Numbered from the stretch's first letter, positions 42,273-53,437 are shown. The stretch is 64,000 nt of DNA from Myxocyprinus asiaticus (GCF_019703515.2 NC_059362.1:45413826-45477825); one strand, 5' to 3'. Translations and numbers: made by a program. The notes: generated by a model not told the origin, from the sequence alone.

Positions 42273-42486
42273 CTGATGATCTAATGCACGTCAGAGTGTG
42301 GTCTTTCCGTTGGATGAACTTTCTGTACTAAATTACATGCAAATGGAAGTTAGAATAATTTTAATAACTTATATGCAGACACGGGTGTATACAGTTAATA
42401 AAAATCAAGAGTAAAGTTAACCTCTTCAACTTCTTTAATACTACTAATAATATAATAATAATAATATATATAATAATAATAGAATA

Positions 42487-42497
42487 ATATATATATA

Positions 42498-42548
<51 letters not shown>
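42487..42548 (+). repeat. (TA)n(CA)n microsatellite
   Basis: A TA run is followed by about 20 CA units. Confidence 0.95.
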
Positions 42549-42549
<1 letters not shown>

Positions 42550-42596
42550 TCTTTTCAAAAACAGTATAATAGAAATATATTGTTATTTGTAAGTTC

Positions 42597-42655
42597 ATGA
42601 TACCTAATGCATTTACTAATGTTAACAAATACAACCTTATTGTAAAGTGCTACCG
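42597..42655. repeat. Fragment of the GGTAACACTTTAC MITE
   Basis: CTAATGTTAACAAATACAAC followed by CTTATTGTAAAGTGCTACC is one end of the family seen complete at 51394-51708. Confidence 0.65.
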
Positions 42656-43522
42656 AAATATCGAAGTTAACCTTTTCTTTTTTATTATTATTATTAAAAA
42701 TATTCAATATAATTTCAACTGTATGAAGTCAGTCGAACGAGATTATTATTAATTATTAAGGGTAAGATAAGGTAGAAATAGCTTTTTAGGGGACCAGCTT
42801 CACAGTTTCACTATTTAACGTGACCATTATTTCTGTCTTTTTAATTTGTATTCTGCTTATTTCCCCAAAGATGTGGAATTAACGGACCTTTAATGAAAAG
42901 ACTGAGCAAGAATCACATTCCACATTCCGATCATTTCAGAGATCCGGGAGTTTGGAGGCTCGCTCCCCCTACTTCTCCAATGATTAATGTGCTTTTGGAA
43001 ACGCAATCACAACTGTACGGTTTTTAAAAATATTGATGCGGCGCACAGCAATTGATAAATGTATCATGTTATAATTTTCTCATATCAACCCCAAATAACA
43101 AACAATTTGCAAAGCTCTCTGGAAAGATTTTTTTGCAGCTGTTTTGATCATCCCAGTCTAAATCACAGAGGTCTAAACCAGTCCATGGTGTCATACTGCT
43201 TTGTCTTCCACATTTACATTCTATACATTTGGCAGACACTTAATCCAAAGCGACCTGCAGTCAATTCATCGGTTTGTGTATTCATGGGAATCATTACTAG
43301 CCATTACTAGCACAGAAGAAAACTAGATTGTAAAGTTTGTAGACAAACAAAATTTTAAGTAGTTTAAAAATTTTGAAGGTTTTAAAAGCCTTTCAGTCAG
43401 CTGAAATATTGAAAGAAAGCATGTTGTAACATAGCTACATTAGACCTTTCAAGCATGTTGTTAGGCGTTGCTAGCATGTTGCCTGCATGTTTTAGCATGT
43501 AGCTAGGTGTTGCTATCATGTA

Positions 43523-44605
43523 CACTGGTGGCCAAAAGTTTGGAATAATGTACAGATTTTGATGTTTCGGAAGGAAATTGGTGCTTTAATTCACCAAAGT
43601 GACATTCAACTGATCACAAAGTATAGTCAGGACATTACTGATGTAAAAAACAGCACCATCACTATTTGATCAAATCTAGACAGCAGTCATCACTCCAACA
43701 CCTTATCCTTGAGTAATCGTGCTAAATTGATCATTTGGTACTAGAAAATCATTTGCCATTATATCAAACACTACTGAAAGATATTTGTTCATTAAATGAA
43801 GCTTAACATTGTCTTTGTGTTTGTTTTTGGTTGCTACAGTATGCAATAGACTGGCATGTCTTTGGGTCAATATTAGGTCAAAAATGGCAAAAAAGAAACA
43901 GCATTCTCTAGAAACTCATCAGTCAATCATTGTTTTGAGGAATGAAGACTATACAATGCTTGAAATTGCCTAAAAAACTGAAGATTTCACACAAAGGCGT
44001 CATACTACAGTCTTCAAAGACAAAGGACAACTGGCTCTAACAAGGACAGAAAGAGATGTGGAAGACCAGATATACAACTAAACAAGAGGATAAGTACATC
44101 AGAGTCTCTAGTTTGAGAAATAGACGCCTCACATGTCCTCAGCTGACAGCTTCATTGAATTCTACCCGCTCAACACCAGTTTCATGTACAACAGTAAAGA
44201 GAAGACTCAGGGGTGCAGGCCTTATGGGAAGAACTGCAAAGAAAAAGCCACTTTTGAAACAGAAAAACAAAAAGAAAAGGTTAGAGTGGGCAAAGAAACA
44301 GACATTGGACAACAGATAATTGGAAAAGAGTGTTATGGATCTTAACCCCATTGAGCTTTTGTGGGATCAGCTAGACTGTAAGGTGCGTGAGAAGTGCCGA
44401 CAAGACAGTCACATCTATGGCAAGTGCTACAGGAAGTGTGGGGTGAAATGTCACCTGAGTATCTGGACAAACTGACAGCTAGAATGTCAAGGATCTGCAA
44501 AGCTGTCATTGTTGCACATGGAGGATTTTTTGATAAGAACTCTTTGAAGTAGTTTAAGAAGTTCTGAAAATGTTTTTCAAATTGTAAGTGATTTTTCAGA
44601 TTATT
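43523..44605 (+). mobile_element. Defective Tc1-like element in the minisatellite
   Basis: Starts CACTGGTGGCCAAAAGTTTG after TA (43521-43522), a typical Tc1 end. The frame at about 43885-44319 encodes the DNA-binding half (RNRRLTCPQLTASLNSTR, TVKRRLRGAGLMGRTAKKKP) with breaks. It then jumps, through GATAATTGGAAAAGAGTGTT ATGGATCTTAACCCC, straight to the C-terminal NPIELLWDQLD region, losing most of the catalytic core. The right terminal repeat is missing: sequence passes directly into the minisatellite near 44605. It cannot encode a transposase. Confidence 0.8.
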
Positions 44606-45110
44606 GCTAGGTCTTGCTAACATGTTTCTAGCATATTTTAGCATGTAGCTAAGGGTTGCTATCATGTAACTAATTTTTTCTAGTATTTAGCATGAAGCTA
44701 TGCAATGCTAGCATGTAACTAGTCACTGCTAGCATGTTTTAGCATGTAGTTAGGCATTATTAGCATGTTTTAACATGCTGCTAGCATGTTGTTAGTTGTT
44801 GCTAACATGTTTTAGCATGTAGCTAGTTGTTGCTAACATGTTGCTAGCATGTTTAACACATAGCTAGGCATTGCAACACATTTAGCATATTGCTAGCATG
44901 TTTTAACATGTAGCTAGGCATTATTAGCATGTTTTAACATGTAGCTAGGGGTTGTTATTATGTAGCTAAATTTGTATAGCATTTAACATGAACCTATGCA
45001 TTGCTAGCATGTAGCTAGGCATTGCTAGCATGTTTTAGCATGTAGCTAGTCATTGCTAGCATGTTTTAGCATGTAACTAGTCATTGCTAGCATGTTGAAT
45101 AGTCTTGGCT
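44606..45110 (+). repeat. 31-bp-type minisatellite
   Basis: Repeated GCTAGCATGTTTTAGCATGT and AGCTAG(G/T)CATT motifs, clearest at 44995-45095 where the period is 31 bp, more degenerate to the left. It continues the short tract at 43425-43520 on the other side of the Tc1 element. Confidence 0.85.
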
Positions 45111-45324
45111 CATCTGAACATTCGTCAGTGTAAGTGAATGGGATTTTTCCCGCTGTGTGGAAACTGTAAGTCTGATCAGTTATAAAAGATATAGCAGCCC
45201 AAGTCAGATCAGTCTTAAGGTAGCTTGAAATCGCTAAGACAAGTTAGTGTTTAAAATTTTGGTCTCTGAAGACAGAAGAATAATAGTAAGTTTAAATAGT
45301 AGAACAACTTTTTCAAGTCAACCT

Positions 45325-45725
45325 AATAACGCCAAACCCACATTAAAATAAATAAATAAATGGCTTTTGGTTTACTAGTCAAAACACATTATAGAGTCAT
45401 TTGCTACTAGTGGACAAAAAAGGATAATTTCGAGAGAACTCAAATGTTAATTCATAGTTAAATAGTAACAGATTGTTTCCTCAATGTACTATTCTGATTT
45501 TCTTTGGAAAAATAGAAATCAGTAAATCTGATGGTCCCATTACACAAATACGCATGAACAGTTAATCTATCATAAGTAACTTCTGAGGAATATGGTGTCA
45601 CCAAACATGACACTGTTTGGGTTTCTCTGATTTAATGCAATCCAAAGGAAGCTCTGTGGCTCTCAGAAGTTTAAGAAAGTAGCTATCGTTGTTGAGGAAA
45701 TGCCAGCTTTTCCAAAAACACTCAC
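45325..45725. other. Intergenic DNA, no gene seen
   Basis: AT-rich sequence with no recognised repeat or coding signal. Confidence 0.4.
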
Positions 45726-45900
45726 CAGCTTGCAGTTATGGCACAGCTCATAGGGTTTTCCTTTCCAGCCCGTATGCTGATCTTTGATACGGCACGAAAT
45801 CCATGAAGGCCAGGTCACTCCTGTTAATGACAGGCGTCCTTGGAAATGGATCCAAATTAGTGTTTGACTTTCTGGTGACAAAATCTGCCATGAAATTAAA
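45726..45900 (-). pseudogene. Exon-like segment with good splice sites, family unknown
   Basis: On the minus strand a strong acceptor (TTTTTCTTTCACTCAG, exon starting at 45900) and a strong donor (AAGCTG|GTGAGTG, exon ending at 45726) bound 175 bp. One frame gives FNFMADFVTRKSNTNLDPF and PRTPVINRSDLAFMDFVPYQ, then stops at TGA. The frame that is open to the donor ends GKPYELCHNCKL. The two halves look like one protein joined by a one-base frameshift near 45750, but the alternative frame is open throughout, so a normal exon is also possible. The 5' neighbour would fall in or past the assembly gap at 45956. Confidence 0.35.
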
Positions 45901-45955
45901 CTGAGTGAAAGAAAAACATTCAAAGCAGTCCATTAGTTAGTAACATTCAAACAAA

Positions 45956-46455
45956 NNNNNNNNNNNNNNNNNNNNNNNNNNNNNNNNNNNNNNNNNNNNN
46001 NNNNNNNNNNNNNNNNNNNNNNNNNNNNNNNNNNNNNNNNNNNNNNNNNNNNNNNNNNNNNNNNNNNNNNNNNNNNNNNNNNNNNNNNNNNNNNNNNNNN
46101 NNNNNNNNNNNNNNNNNNNNNNNNNNNNNNNNNNNNNNNNNNNNNNNNNNNNNNNNNNNNNNNNNNNNNNNNNNNNNNNNNNNNNNNNNNNNNNNNNNNN
46201 NNNNNNNNNNNNNNNNNNNNNNNNNNNNNNNNNNNNNNNNNNNNNNNNNNNNNNNNNNNNNNNNNNNNNNNNNNNNNNNNNNNNNNNNNNNNNNNNNNNN
46301 NNNNNNNNNNNNNNNNNNNNNNNNNNNNNNNNNNNNNNNNNNNNNNNNNNNNNNNNNNNNNNNNNNNNNNNNNNNNNNNNNNNNNNNNNNNNNNNNNNNN
46401 NNNNNNNNNNNNNNNNNNNNNNNNNNNNNNNNNNNNNNNNNNNNNNNNNNNNNNN
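45956..46455. other. Assembly gap (500 N)
   Basis: Exactly 500 N, a conventional scaffold-gap length, so true size is unknown. A poly(A) run follows at 46456-46465. Confidence 1.
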
Positions 46456-46465
46456 AAAAAAAAAA

Positions 46466-47094
46466 TTGATCCATTAGGTCAACTTGCCCCAGGTTAGAGG
46501 TAAGTTGCTTCTGGTCAGAGGGTAAGATGAGCCATATGGGGGTAAGTTGACCAATTCATCCCCCCCCCTTAATTTGAATCTCCAACTTTACTCTTGTTTC
46601 CTTTAGATTGTTATTGCATGTAAATGGTGGGACGATTTGGATCAATCACACAGCCTACAGCAAAAACCTACAGTCTTTGCCCTAAAAACAAAAACTTATT
46701 TTTACTTTTAACTTCAATATTATAAACAGAACAGTTACTGGAACAAATTGGTTTTGAAACAAATTTATAGCTGTACTAAAATCTTTGGCAAAAACAAAAA
46801 ACTCCTTTAGGTCCTCTTTTAATTGCAAACATTATAAACAGAACAGTTAGTTATTAGAACAAATTTGTTTCAGTAAAAACCAGTGATTTAACTTTCTCCA
46901 TACTGTTTGGTTCATTTTGTCCCGTAGTGACGATTATGGAAAAAAAACACCTATATTGCTTCAGGGCTAATATTGTGGGTATCGTGCAAATACATGTACA
47001 CTGGATATACACCATTATGCATGATATGTCATTTTGTACCTGAATAAATATTGGTTCTCTTGGTTTAAATCTCACTGACAGACAATGTTTTATT
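46466..47094. other. Intergenic DNA with internal duplication
   Basis: ATTATAAACAGAACAGTTA occurs at 46719 and 46831 and is followed each time by GGAACAAATT or AGAACAAATT, a local direct repeat of about 112 bp. No gene seen. Confidence 0.5.
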
Positions 47095-47099
47095 TCTGT

Positions 47100-47790
47100 T
47101 CAACTCACAATGTCTCTGTAATCTGTAGAGTCCCACAGGGCTCTGTTCTAGGCCCTTTGCTCTTCAGTATTTATATGCTTCCACTCGGTCATTATCCGCT
47201 GTTATGGCTTAAATTACCACTGTTACGCTGATGACCTGCAGATTTATATATCTACCCATTCTAAGATTGCCCTCCCACTACTCAATGCATGTATCAATGA
47301 AATTAAAATCTCGTTGTACTCCAGTTGCCTCAAATTTAAAATGGATAAGACTGAGGTTATGCTTTTCGGACCACCAGCTCTTGTTAAAAAGTTTGACATG
47401 AGTGACATAGATGGAGTACTTTTTAAACAATTTGTAATCTGGTTGTTATTCTTGACCCATCCCTGTCATTTCAACCTCACATAAGTTCCATTGTTTGTGT
47501 TCTTTCACCCTTGTAACATTGCACGTCTCAACCCACTGTTAAGCCAGAAAGACAATGAATCCCTGGTCCATGCATTTATTTTCACTCATCTTGATTATAG
47601 TAATTCGCTCTAGATTGGTCTACCTGCTAAAATCACTGCCATACTGCAGTATATACCAAACTCTGCAGCAAGAGTTGTAACCCATGCCAAACGGACTGCC
47701 CACATTACTCCAATTCTCTTGTGCTTTACATTGGTTGCCTGTCTCTTCCCGCATCCATTACAGGATCCTTCTAACTTTTAAATGCCTCAA
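47100..47790 (+). pseudogene. LINE reverse-transcriptase fragment (decayed)
   Basis: Frames on the plus strand give [17 protein letters not shown] (about 47127-47180), then [10 protein letters not shown] (about 47222-47255) and LKFKMDKTEVMLFGPP (about 47325-47385), the RT palm motifs of a Jockey-group LINE (CR1/L2/Rex-like). Several frameshifts and stops separate them. Later sequence (about 47590-47790) resembles the thumb and C-terminal part (AARVVTHAKRTAHITPIL-like). It is 5'-truncated and dead, and belongs to a different family from the LINE at 55625-59266. Confidence 0.75.
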
Positions 47791-47984
47791 ATGGATGGAT
47801 CCAACCAAAATGGATGAGTGGTACTAAAGTAACACAAACAGTACTTATAAGGCAATTGTGTGATGAGGGGAATAATGTGTGTGTTTTCAGGTGTCTCATG
47901 ATGGGCATTATGTGCTGCTGTCAATCAGAGAAGGCTGTGACCTTTTCAACAGACTGTGGTACTGTGAACTGAACCTATGGAGAA

Positions 47985-48040
47985 ACATTTACATGTATTA
48001 ATTTAGCAGACGCTTTCATCCAAAATGACTTACAAAATGA
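47985..48040 (-). repeat. SINE tail fragment
   Basis: ATTTACATGTATTAATTTAG CAGACGCTTTCATCCAAAAT is the inverted common 3' tail seen at 7750-7800. Confidence 0.6.
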
Positions 48041-48069
48041 GAAACAAGGACATTCACACAAACTTTATT

Positions 48070-48390
48070 GTTGTTTTAAAGTGGAAGTGTATAATTTCTC
48101 CACCACCAAATGGAATTGCAAAAATACGCATTGTTTTCAAACAGCTTTCCGAATATGTCCCCATCCACTGTTGATCAAACAAACATATAGTCCCATCGCA
48201 AACTCAAGCTATTGGTTGAGTCAGTGTTGTTGTGTTGGGCTGGACGGGCCGCTCAAAACAAATGCCACAGAGACACAGCAGTTTTCAAGAAAATTATCCT
48301 ATGAATGGCTTATACTTATTGTTGGTTTCGCATGTTAAGCGGGGAAAAGAGAAAGTATTTTAACAATGTAAAAATTACACACTTCAGCTT
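48070..48390. repeat. Probable dispersed repeat, unnamed
   Basis: GTGGAAGTGTATAATTTCTC on the left and AAAATTACACACTTCAGCTT on the right are imperfect inverted ends (AAGTGTATAATTTCT against AAATTACACACTTCA). The interior is not coding. Suggests a MITE of about 310 bp. Confidence 0.45.
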
Positions 48391-48661
48391 TAAAACCATT
48401 TACAGGACTAACATACAGTAAGTGTTGTTTTGACAGTGTACTGTTTTTAAAAACTATATTGCACAAAAATGTATTGTTTCTGCTCACAACAGCTTATTTC
48501 TCTGTCACTGATTACACATTTGTTGCATTGGATGAAGCTGATCCATAACTTTGATGCAGAGTATGAATAAGTGAAAATAAAGAAAAAAATAAAAACTGTC
48601 TTCACATTTAAAACCTGGATGATCCGCGATATGGACTCATCATCAGCAGTGACTTTTGCTG

Positions 48662-49257
48662 AAAGGGATAGTTCACCCAAAAATAACAATTCTCTCATTA
48701 TTTACTAACCCTCATGCCATTCCAGATGTGTATGACTTTCTTTCTTCAGCTGAACACAAATGAAGATTTTTAGAAGAATATTTCAGCTCTGTAGGTCCTC
48801 AAAATGCAAGTGAATGGGTACCAATATTTTGAAGCTCCAAAAAGCATATAAATGCAGCATAAAAGTAAACCATAAGCCTCCAGTGGTTAAATTCATATCT
48901 TCATAAGCAATATGATAGGTGGGGTTGAGAAACAGATCAATATTTGAGTTCTTTATTACCATCAATCTCCACTTTCACATTCTTCTTCTTTTGTTTTTGG
49001 CGATTCACATTCTTTGTGCGTTATCGCCACCTACAGGGCAGGGAGGAGAATTTATAGTGAATGAAGGGCTTAAATATTGATCTGTTTCTCACCCACACTT
49101 TTCATATCGCTTCTGAAGACATGGATTAAACCACTAATATTCTTCTAAAAATCTTCGTTTGTGTTCAGCAGAAGAAAGAAAGTCATACACATCTGGGATG
49201 GCATGAGGGTGAGTAAATAATGAAAGAATTTTCATTTTTGGGTGAACTAATCCTTTT
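48662..49257. mobile_element. Long-TIR MITE (GTTCACCCAAAAAT family)
   Basis: The left arm AAAGGGATAGTTCACCCAAA continues through CTCATTATTTACTAACCCTC, ATGCCATTCCAGATGTGTAT, GACTTTCTTTCTTCAGCTGA, ACACAAATGAAGATTTTTAG. The right arm is the inverted form ending …CATTTTTGGGTGAACTAATCCTTTTAA. Arms of about 130 bp and inner inverted segments (AATATTGATCTGTTTCTCA against GAGAAACAGATCAATATT) make nearly the whole element a potential hairpin. TTAA borders the right end only. No coding capacity. Confidence 0.75.
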
Positions 49258-49260
49258 AAC

Positions 49261-49741
49261 CATCCATCAGCCAATAGAAAGAGCTCATTCCCCAAGACTG
49301 CAAAGACATCATCTGTGAGCACAGCTTATTGTTTCTGAAGATGACATGAAATAAAAATCAACCTTTTTAAAGTTATCAAAAACATTATACTGTACATGAA
49401 TCAATGCTGAATATTCTGTTTCACTCATAAATGCACATCATGGAAGTTAAATGTATTGTGAATGCCACATCATCTTGTCTTTAAACAGCATAGCATGAGG
49501 TGTGTGAATAAAAGAGTTTTGTTTATGATTTTGTTTTAAAAAACAGACATTAACATGCATGTTTGAGTCAACACTATTGTGAAATCATGACATGGCGATG
49601 ATTGAGCTCATGAATATTAATTAGGGCATATTATTAATATTTGTAAGCTTAGTCTTCACCATATTATTATTGGTAAATTCACATCATAACTTGGAGTTGT
49701 ATTGCCATTGATTTGCAAAACTTTCCATTCACTCAAATATA
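49261..49741. other. Intergenic DNA, no gene seen
   Basis: AT-rich sequence with no recognised feature between two transposons. Confidence 0.4.
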
Positions 49742-49743
49742 TA

Positions 49744-51327
49744 CAGGTGCATCTCAATAAATTAGAATGTCGTGGAAAAGTTCATTTATTTCAGTAATTC
49801 AACTCAAATTGTGAAACTCGTGTATTAAATAAATTCAATGCACACAGACTGAAGTAGTTTAAGTCTTTGGTTCATCATCATTGTGATGATTTTGGCTCAC
49901 ATTTAACAAAAACCCACCAATTCACTATCTCAACAAATTAGAATATGGTGACATGCCAATCAGCTAATCAACTCAAAACACCTGCAAAGGTTTCCTGAGC
50001 CTTCAAAATGGTCTCTCAGTTTGGTTCACTAGGCTACACAATCATGGGGAAGACTGCTGATCTGACAGTCCAGAAGACAATCATTGACACCCTTCACAAG
50101 GAGGGTAAGCCACAAACATTCATTGCCAAAGAAGCTGGCTGTTCACAGAGTGCTGTATCCAAGCATGTTAACAGAAAGTTGAGTGGAAGGAAAAAGTGTG
50201 GAAGAAAAAGATGCACAACGAACCGAGAGAACCGCAGCCTTATGAGGATTGTCAAGCAAAATCGATTCAAGAATTTGGGTGAACTTCACAAGGAATGGAC
50301 TGAGGCTGGGGTCAAGGCATCAAGAGCCACCACACACAGACATGTCAAGGAATTTGGCTACAGTTGTTGTATTCCTCTTGTTAAGCCACTCCTGAACCAC
50401 AGACAACGTCAAAGGCGTCTTACCTGGGCTAAGGAGAAGAAGAACTGGACTGTTGCCCAGTGGTCCAAAGTCCTCTTTTCAGATGAGAGCAAGTTTTGTA
50501 TTTCATTTGGAAACCAAGGTCCTAGAGTCTGGAGGAAGGGTGGAGAAGCTCATTGCCCAAGTTGCTTGAAGTCCAGTGTTAAGTTTCCACAGTCTGTGAT
50601 GATTTGGGGTGCAATGTCATTTGCTGGTGTTGGTCCATTGTGTTTTTTGAAAACCAAAGTCACTGCACCTGTTTACCAAGAAATTTTGGAGCACTTCATG
50701 CTTCCTTCTGCTGACCAGCTTTTTAAAGATGCTGATTTCATTTTCCAGCAGGATTTGGCACCTGCCCACACTGCCAAAAGCACCAAAAGTTGGTTAAATG
50801 ACCATGGTGTTGGTGTGCTTGACTGGCCAGCAAACTCATCAGACCTGAACCCCATAGAGAATCTATGGGGTATTGTCAAGAGGAAAATGAGAAACAAGAG
50901 ACCAAAAAATGCAGATGAGCTGAAGGCCACTGTCAAAGAAACCTGGGCTTCCATACCACCTCAGCAGTGCCACAAACTGATCACCTCTGTGCCACGCTGA
51001 ATTGAGGCAGTAATTAAAGCAAAAAGGAGCCCCTACCAAGTATTGAGTACATATACAGTAAATGAACATACTTTCCAGAAGACCAACAATTCACTAAAAA
51101 TGTTTTTTTTAACTGGTCTTATGATGTATTCTAATTTGTTGAGATGGTGAACTGGTGGGTTTTTGTTAAATGTGAGCCAAAATCATCACAATTAAAAGAA
51201 CCAAAGACTTAAACTACTTCAGTCTGTGTGCATTGAATTTATTTAATACACGAGTTTCACAATTTGAGTTGAATTACTGAAATAAATGAACTTTTCCACG
51301 ACATTCTAATTTACTGAGATGCACCTG
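49744..51327 (+). mobile_element. Full-length Tc1-like transposon (1,584 bp)
   Basis: Bounded by CAGGTGCATCTCAATAAATT and its inverted copy, with terminal repeats of about 200 bp that include AAAACCCACCAATTCACTAT near their inner ends, and flanked by TA (49742-49743 and 51328-51329). It carries a nearly complete transposase frame. Same family as 4325-5910, opposite orientation. The right terminal repeat differs from the left by a few bases (for example TTTACTGAGATG against TTTATTGAGATG). Confidence 0.95.
50008..51000 (+). CDS. Tc1 transposase, 330 codons, slightly truncated
   Basis: A cut-and-paste transposase of the Tc1/mariner group. N-terminal paired-like DNA-binding region with helix-turn-helix (about residues 22-60, TFIAKEAGCSQSAVSKHVNR) and basic linker (GRKKCGRKRC). 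Catalytic DD34E: D159 in LFSDESKF, D249 in FQQDLAPAHT, E284 in NPIENLW, spacing of 34 between the last two. Compared with the other copy it lacks one Asp codon (LT-VQ against LTDVQ, residue 20) and stops early, CGA to TGA after SVPR, about 14 residues before the usual end, with an extra A in the lost tail. The core is otherwise uninterrupted, so loss of activity is likely but not certain. Confidence 0.92.
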   Translation: MVSQFGSLGYTIMGKTADLTVQKTIIDTLHKEGKPQTFIAKEAGCSQSAVSKHVNRKLSGRKKCGRKRCTTNRENRSLMRIVKQNRFKNLGELHKEWTEAGVKASRATTHRHVKEFGYSCCIPLVKPLLNHRQRQRRLTWAKEKKNWTVAQWSKVLFSDESKFCISFGNQGPRVWRKGGEAHCPSCLKSSVKFPQSVMIWGAMSFAGVGPLCFLKTKVTAPVYQEILEHFMLPSADQLFKDADFIFQQDLAPAHTAKSTKSWLNDHGVGVLDWPANSSDLNPIENLWGIVKRKMRNKRPKNADELKATVKETWASIPPQQCHKLITSVPR

Positions 51328-51393
51328 TATATATATATTTACATGACTGTATGTTTTGTTTACTTACACCCCACCATATATGATTACGTATTA

Positions 51394-51708
51394 TGGTAAC
51401 ACTTTACAATAAGGTTCCATTTGTTAACATTAGTAAATGCATTAGTTATCATGAATAAACTATTAACAATATATTTGTTACAGCTTTTATTAATCTTTGT
51501 TAATGTAAGTAAAATACACTTGTTATTGTTAGTTCATAGAGCATTAACTAATGTTAACAAATACAACTTTTGATTTTAAAAATGTAGTAGTATATGTTGA
51601 AATTAACATGAACTAAGATAAATAAATGCTTAATAAGTATTGCTCATTGCTAGTTCATGTTAACTAATGTTAACAAATGAAACCTTATTGTAAAGTGTTA
51701 TCCATATT
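51394..51708. mobile_element. Palindromic MITE (GGTAACACTTTAC family)
   Basis: GGTAACACTTTACAATAAGG TTCCATTTGTTAACATTAG on the left and its inverted form CTAATGTTAACAAATGAAAC CTTATTGTAAAGTGTTATCC on the right. Inner inverted segments (TTAGTTCATAGAGCATTAAC and GCTAGTTCATGTTAACTAAT) are also present. About 315 bp, non-coding. Confidence 0.8.
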
Positions 51709-53437
51709 ATATTATTTCTATATTAACGAGGCAATAACAAGATGATTTATTTATATATAGTTTTGTCCTATTATGAGAGTTTACAACCAACATTAGAATT
51801 GTTTAAATTAAGCATATACATTTACTTTGCAGTAAAAGTTGTTTTGTAGCTCAGTTTTAATTGATGTTGTTTTGAAAAGTGTACAGTTTTACTTGGCATT
51901 GAGGTCTTTCCTGGACTTTGAATAAAGGTTGTGTTCAGCCATTGGTGTAATAAATGTCTTTCTTCCTGTTTGTTTTTCAATACTTAGCTATAGTTTGGAC
52001 TTTGGAGACAAATTTGTCTCTAGGTGACCTAAATCTGACAAAAACCAAAATCTTACAAAAATTCAGGGATCATTAGGAGAAATGATTCATAACGAAAACA
52101 TTGAATGTTGTTGTTTTTCATTCTAAAATGCAGAAAGTTTTCTTCTTGGGTGTAGGGTTAGAGTTAGTCTATGAATAGTAATAAGTTTATATAAAAACAA
52201 TAGAAGTCTATGTTAAATGTCTATGCTATCCCCAAAACTATGAAATCTTGTGTGTCTCTCCTAACAGAAATCTACTTCTAGCCTACATTTACTCACATTT
52301 AGATTGTTTTATCTTTAATGGGGAAAGCAAACAAAATAAAACGAATTTGAAAAGCCATGTGGTGTCTGTTTGTTCTGAGAAATTAGTGTTGAGTGAGTTT
52401 CAGCTATTCTTTAACACTTCTAGCATATGAATGACCTCATTTTGACTGACAAAAGCTTTATGATAATGACAAATGATAAAACAATCATAGTCCTAATTAT
52501 ACCAGTATACTAATTCATAAGTGTCTTTAATATGTTTATTTTCTTTCCCTTTTCTCTCGTGAGGATTTTAATTTTGGATCACGCGATGGCAGCAAGTTTC
52601 AGAAGACCATATTGAGATTTCCAAAATTCAAGGAGCATAAAACGTTTGTATTTATTTCTATGTATGTTTTATTTAAATGTATTGACATTCAGTATCGAGG
52701 TACAAAAGTTTTATTTTTTTAAAGAATGAGTTACCCGACTGGATCAGGTGAAATATCAAATGATATTATGCAAAGTCAACTTTTATTAAACGATATAATA
52801 AAAGTATTGAGACGAGGGACAGGACATGAACGAAACTTTTTCACAAGAGAGTACTTGTCCTTTATTGTTGCAAAGATGAAATGATGTAAAGGTCATAGAC
52901 ATATATAAGGTCAAAGTCTGGTTTATTGATATTTTTATATATTACAGAGCAATAAATATAAAGTACAGTGCAGCAGACATTCAGCTCAGAGTCTGCAGTT
53001 CCTGCATGGCAGTAAGAGATGTAGTTTACCTTCCAAAAGTGTTTCCTATGACTTGCAAAACATAAGATTTACATGACTTTTTTGATTTCTTTGTGTAATT
53101 TCATGACACTTTTCTGTAGCCTACATACACTCAGCTGTGGACAAGTCACATTTCTGTTCAAATACAATAATTTTTTTAAACCTCTTCCTACTACAAAGAT
53201 TTTTCTTATCAATTAATTATAATTTGAATTTCAATTGTATTAAAACAATCTTTTAAAATCATCTATAACCATAACGCCGTTCAACATACACGTTAATATA
53301 TAATATATACACGTATATACGATCTTAAAAAATCTTTTGATCTGAAGGCGAATGCTTAAATGTTTGAAATTAGTTTTGTAGACAAAAATATAATTGTGCC
53401 AACATATTAATTTATTTCATTACAAAATTAAATTGTA
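51709..53437. other. Intergenic DNA, no gene seen
   Basis: About 1.7 kb of AT-rich sequence. Short open frames (52248-52430) have no support. Confidence 0.4.

Larger units (their letters stand above)
43310..45324 (-). mobile_element. Hairpin-ended element with internal minisatellite, copy 2
   Basis: On the minus strand the start (45324 downward) reads AGGTTGACTTGAAAAAGTTG then TTCTACTATTTAAACTTACT and further matches the first 100 bp of copy 1 (23688 on). The interior is a different minisatellite, a 31-bp-scale unit of the type GCTAGCATGTTTTAGCATGT AGCTAGGCATT (43425-43520 and 44606-45110), cut by a Tc1 insertion at 43523. The left boundary near 43310 is approximate. Confidence 0.5.

Noticed and set aside
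45947..46474. 175-codon frame across N
   Set aside because: Consists of unknown bases in an assembly gap. The same applies to frames across 59267-59766.
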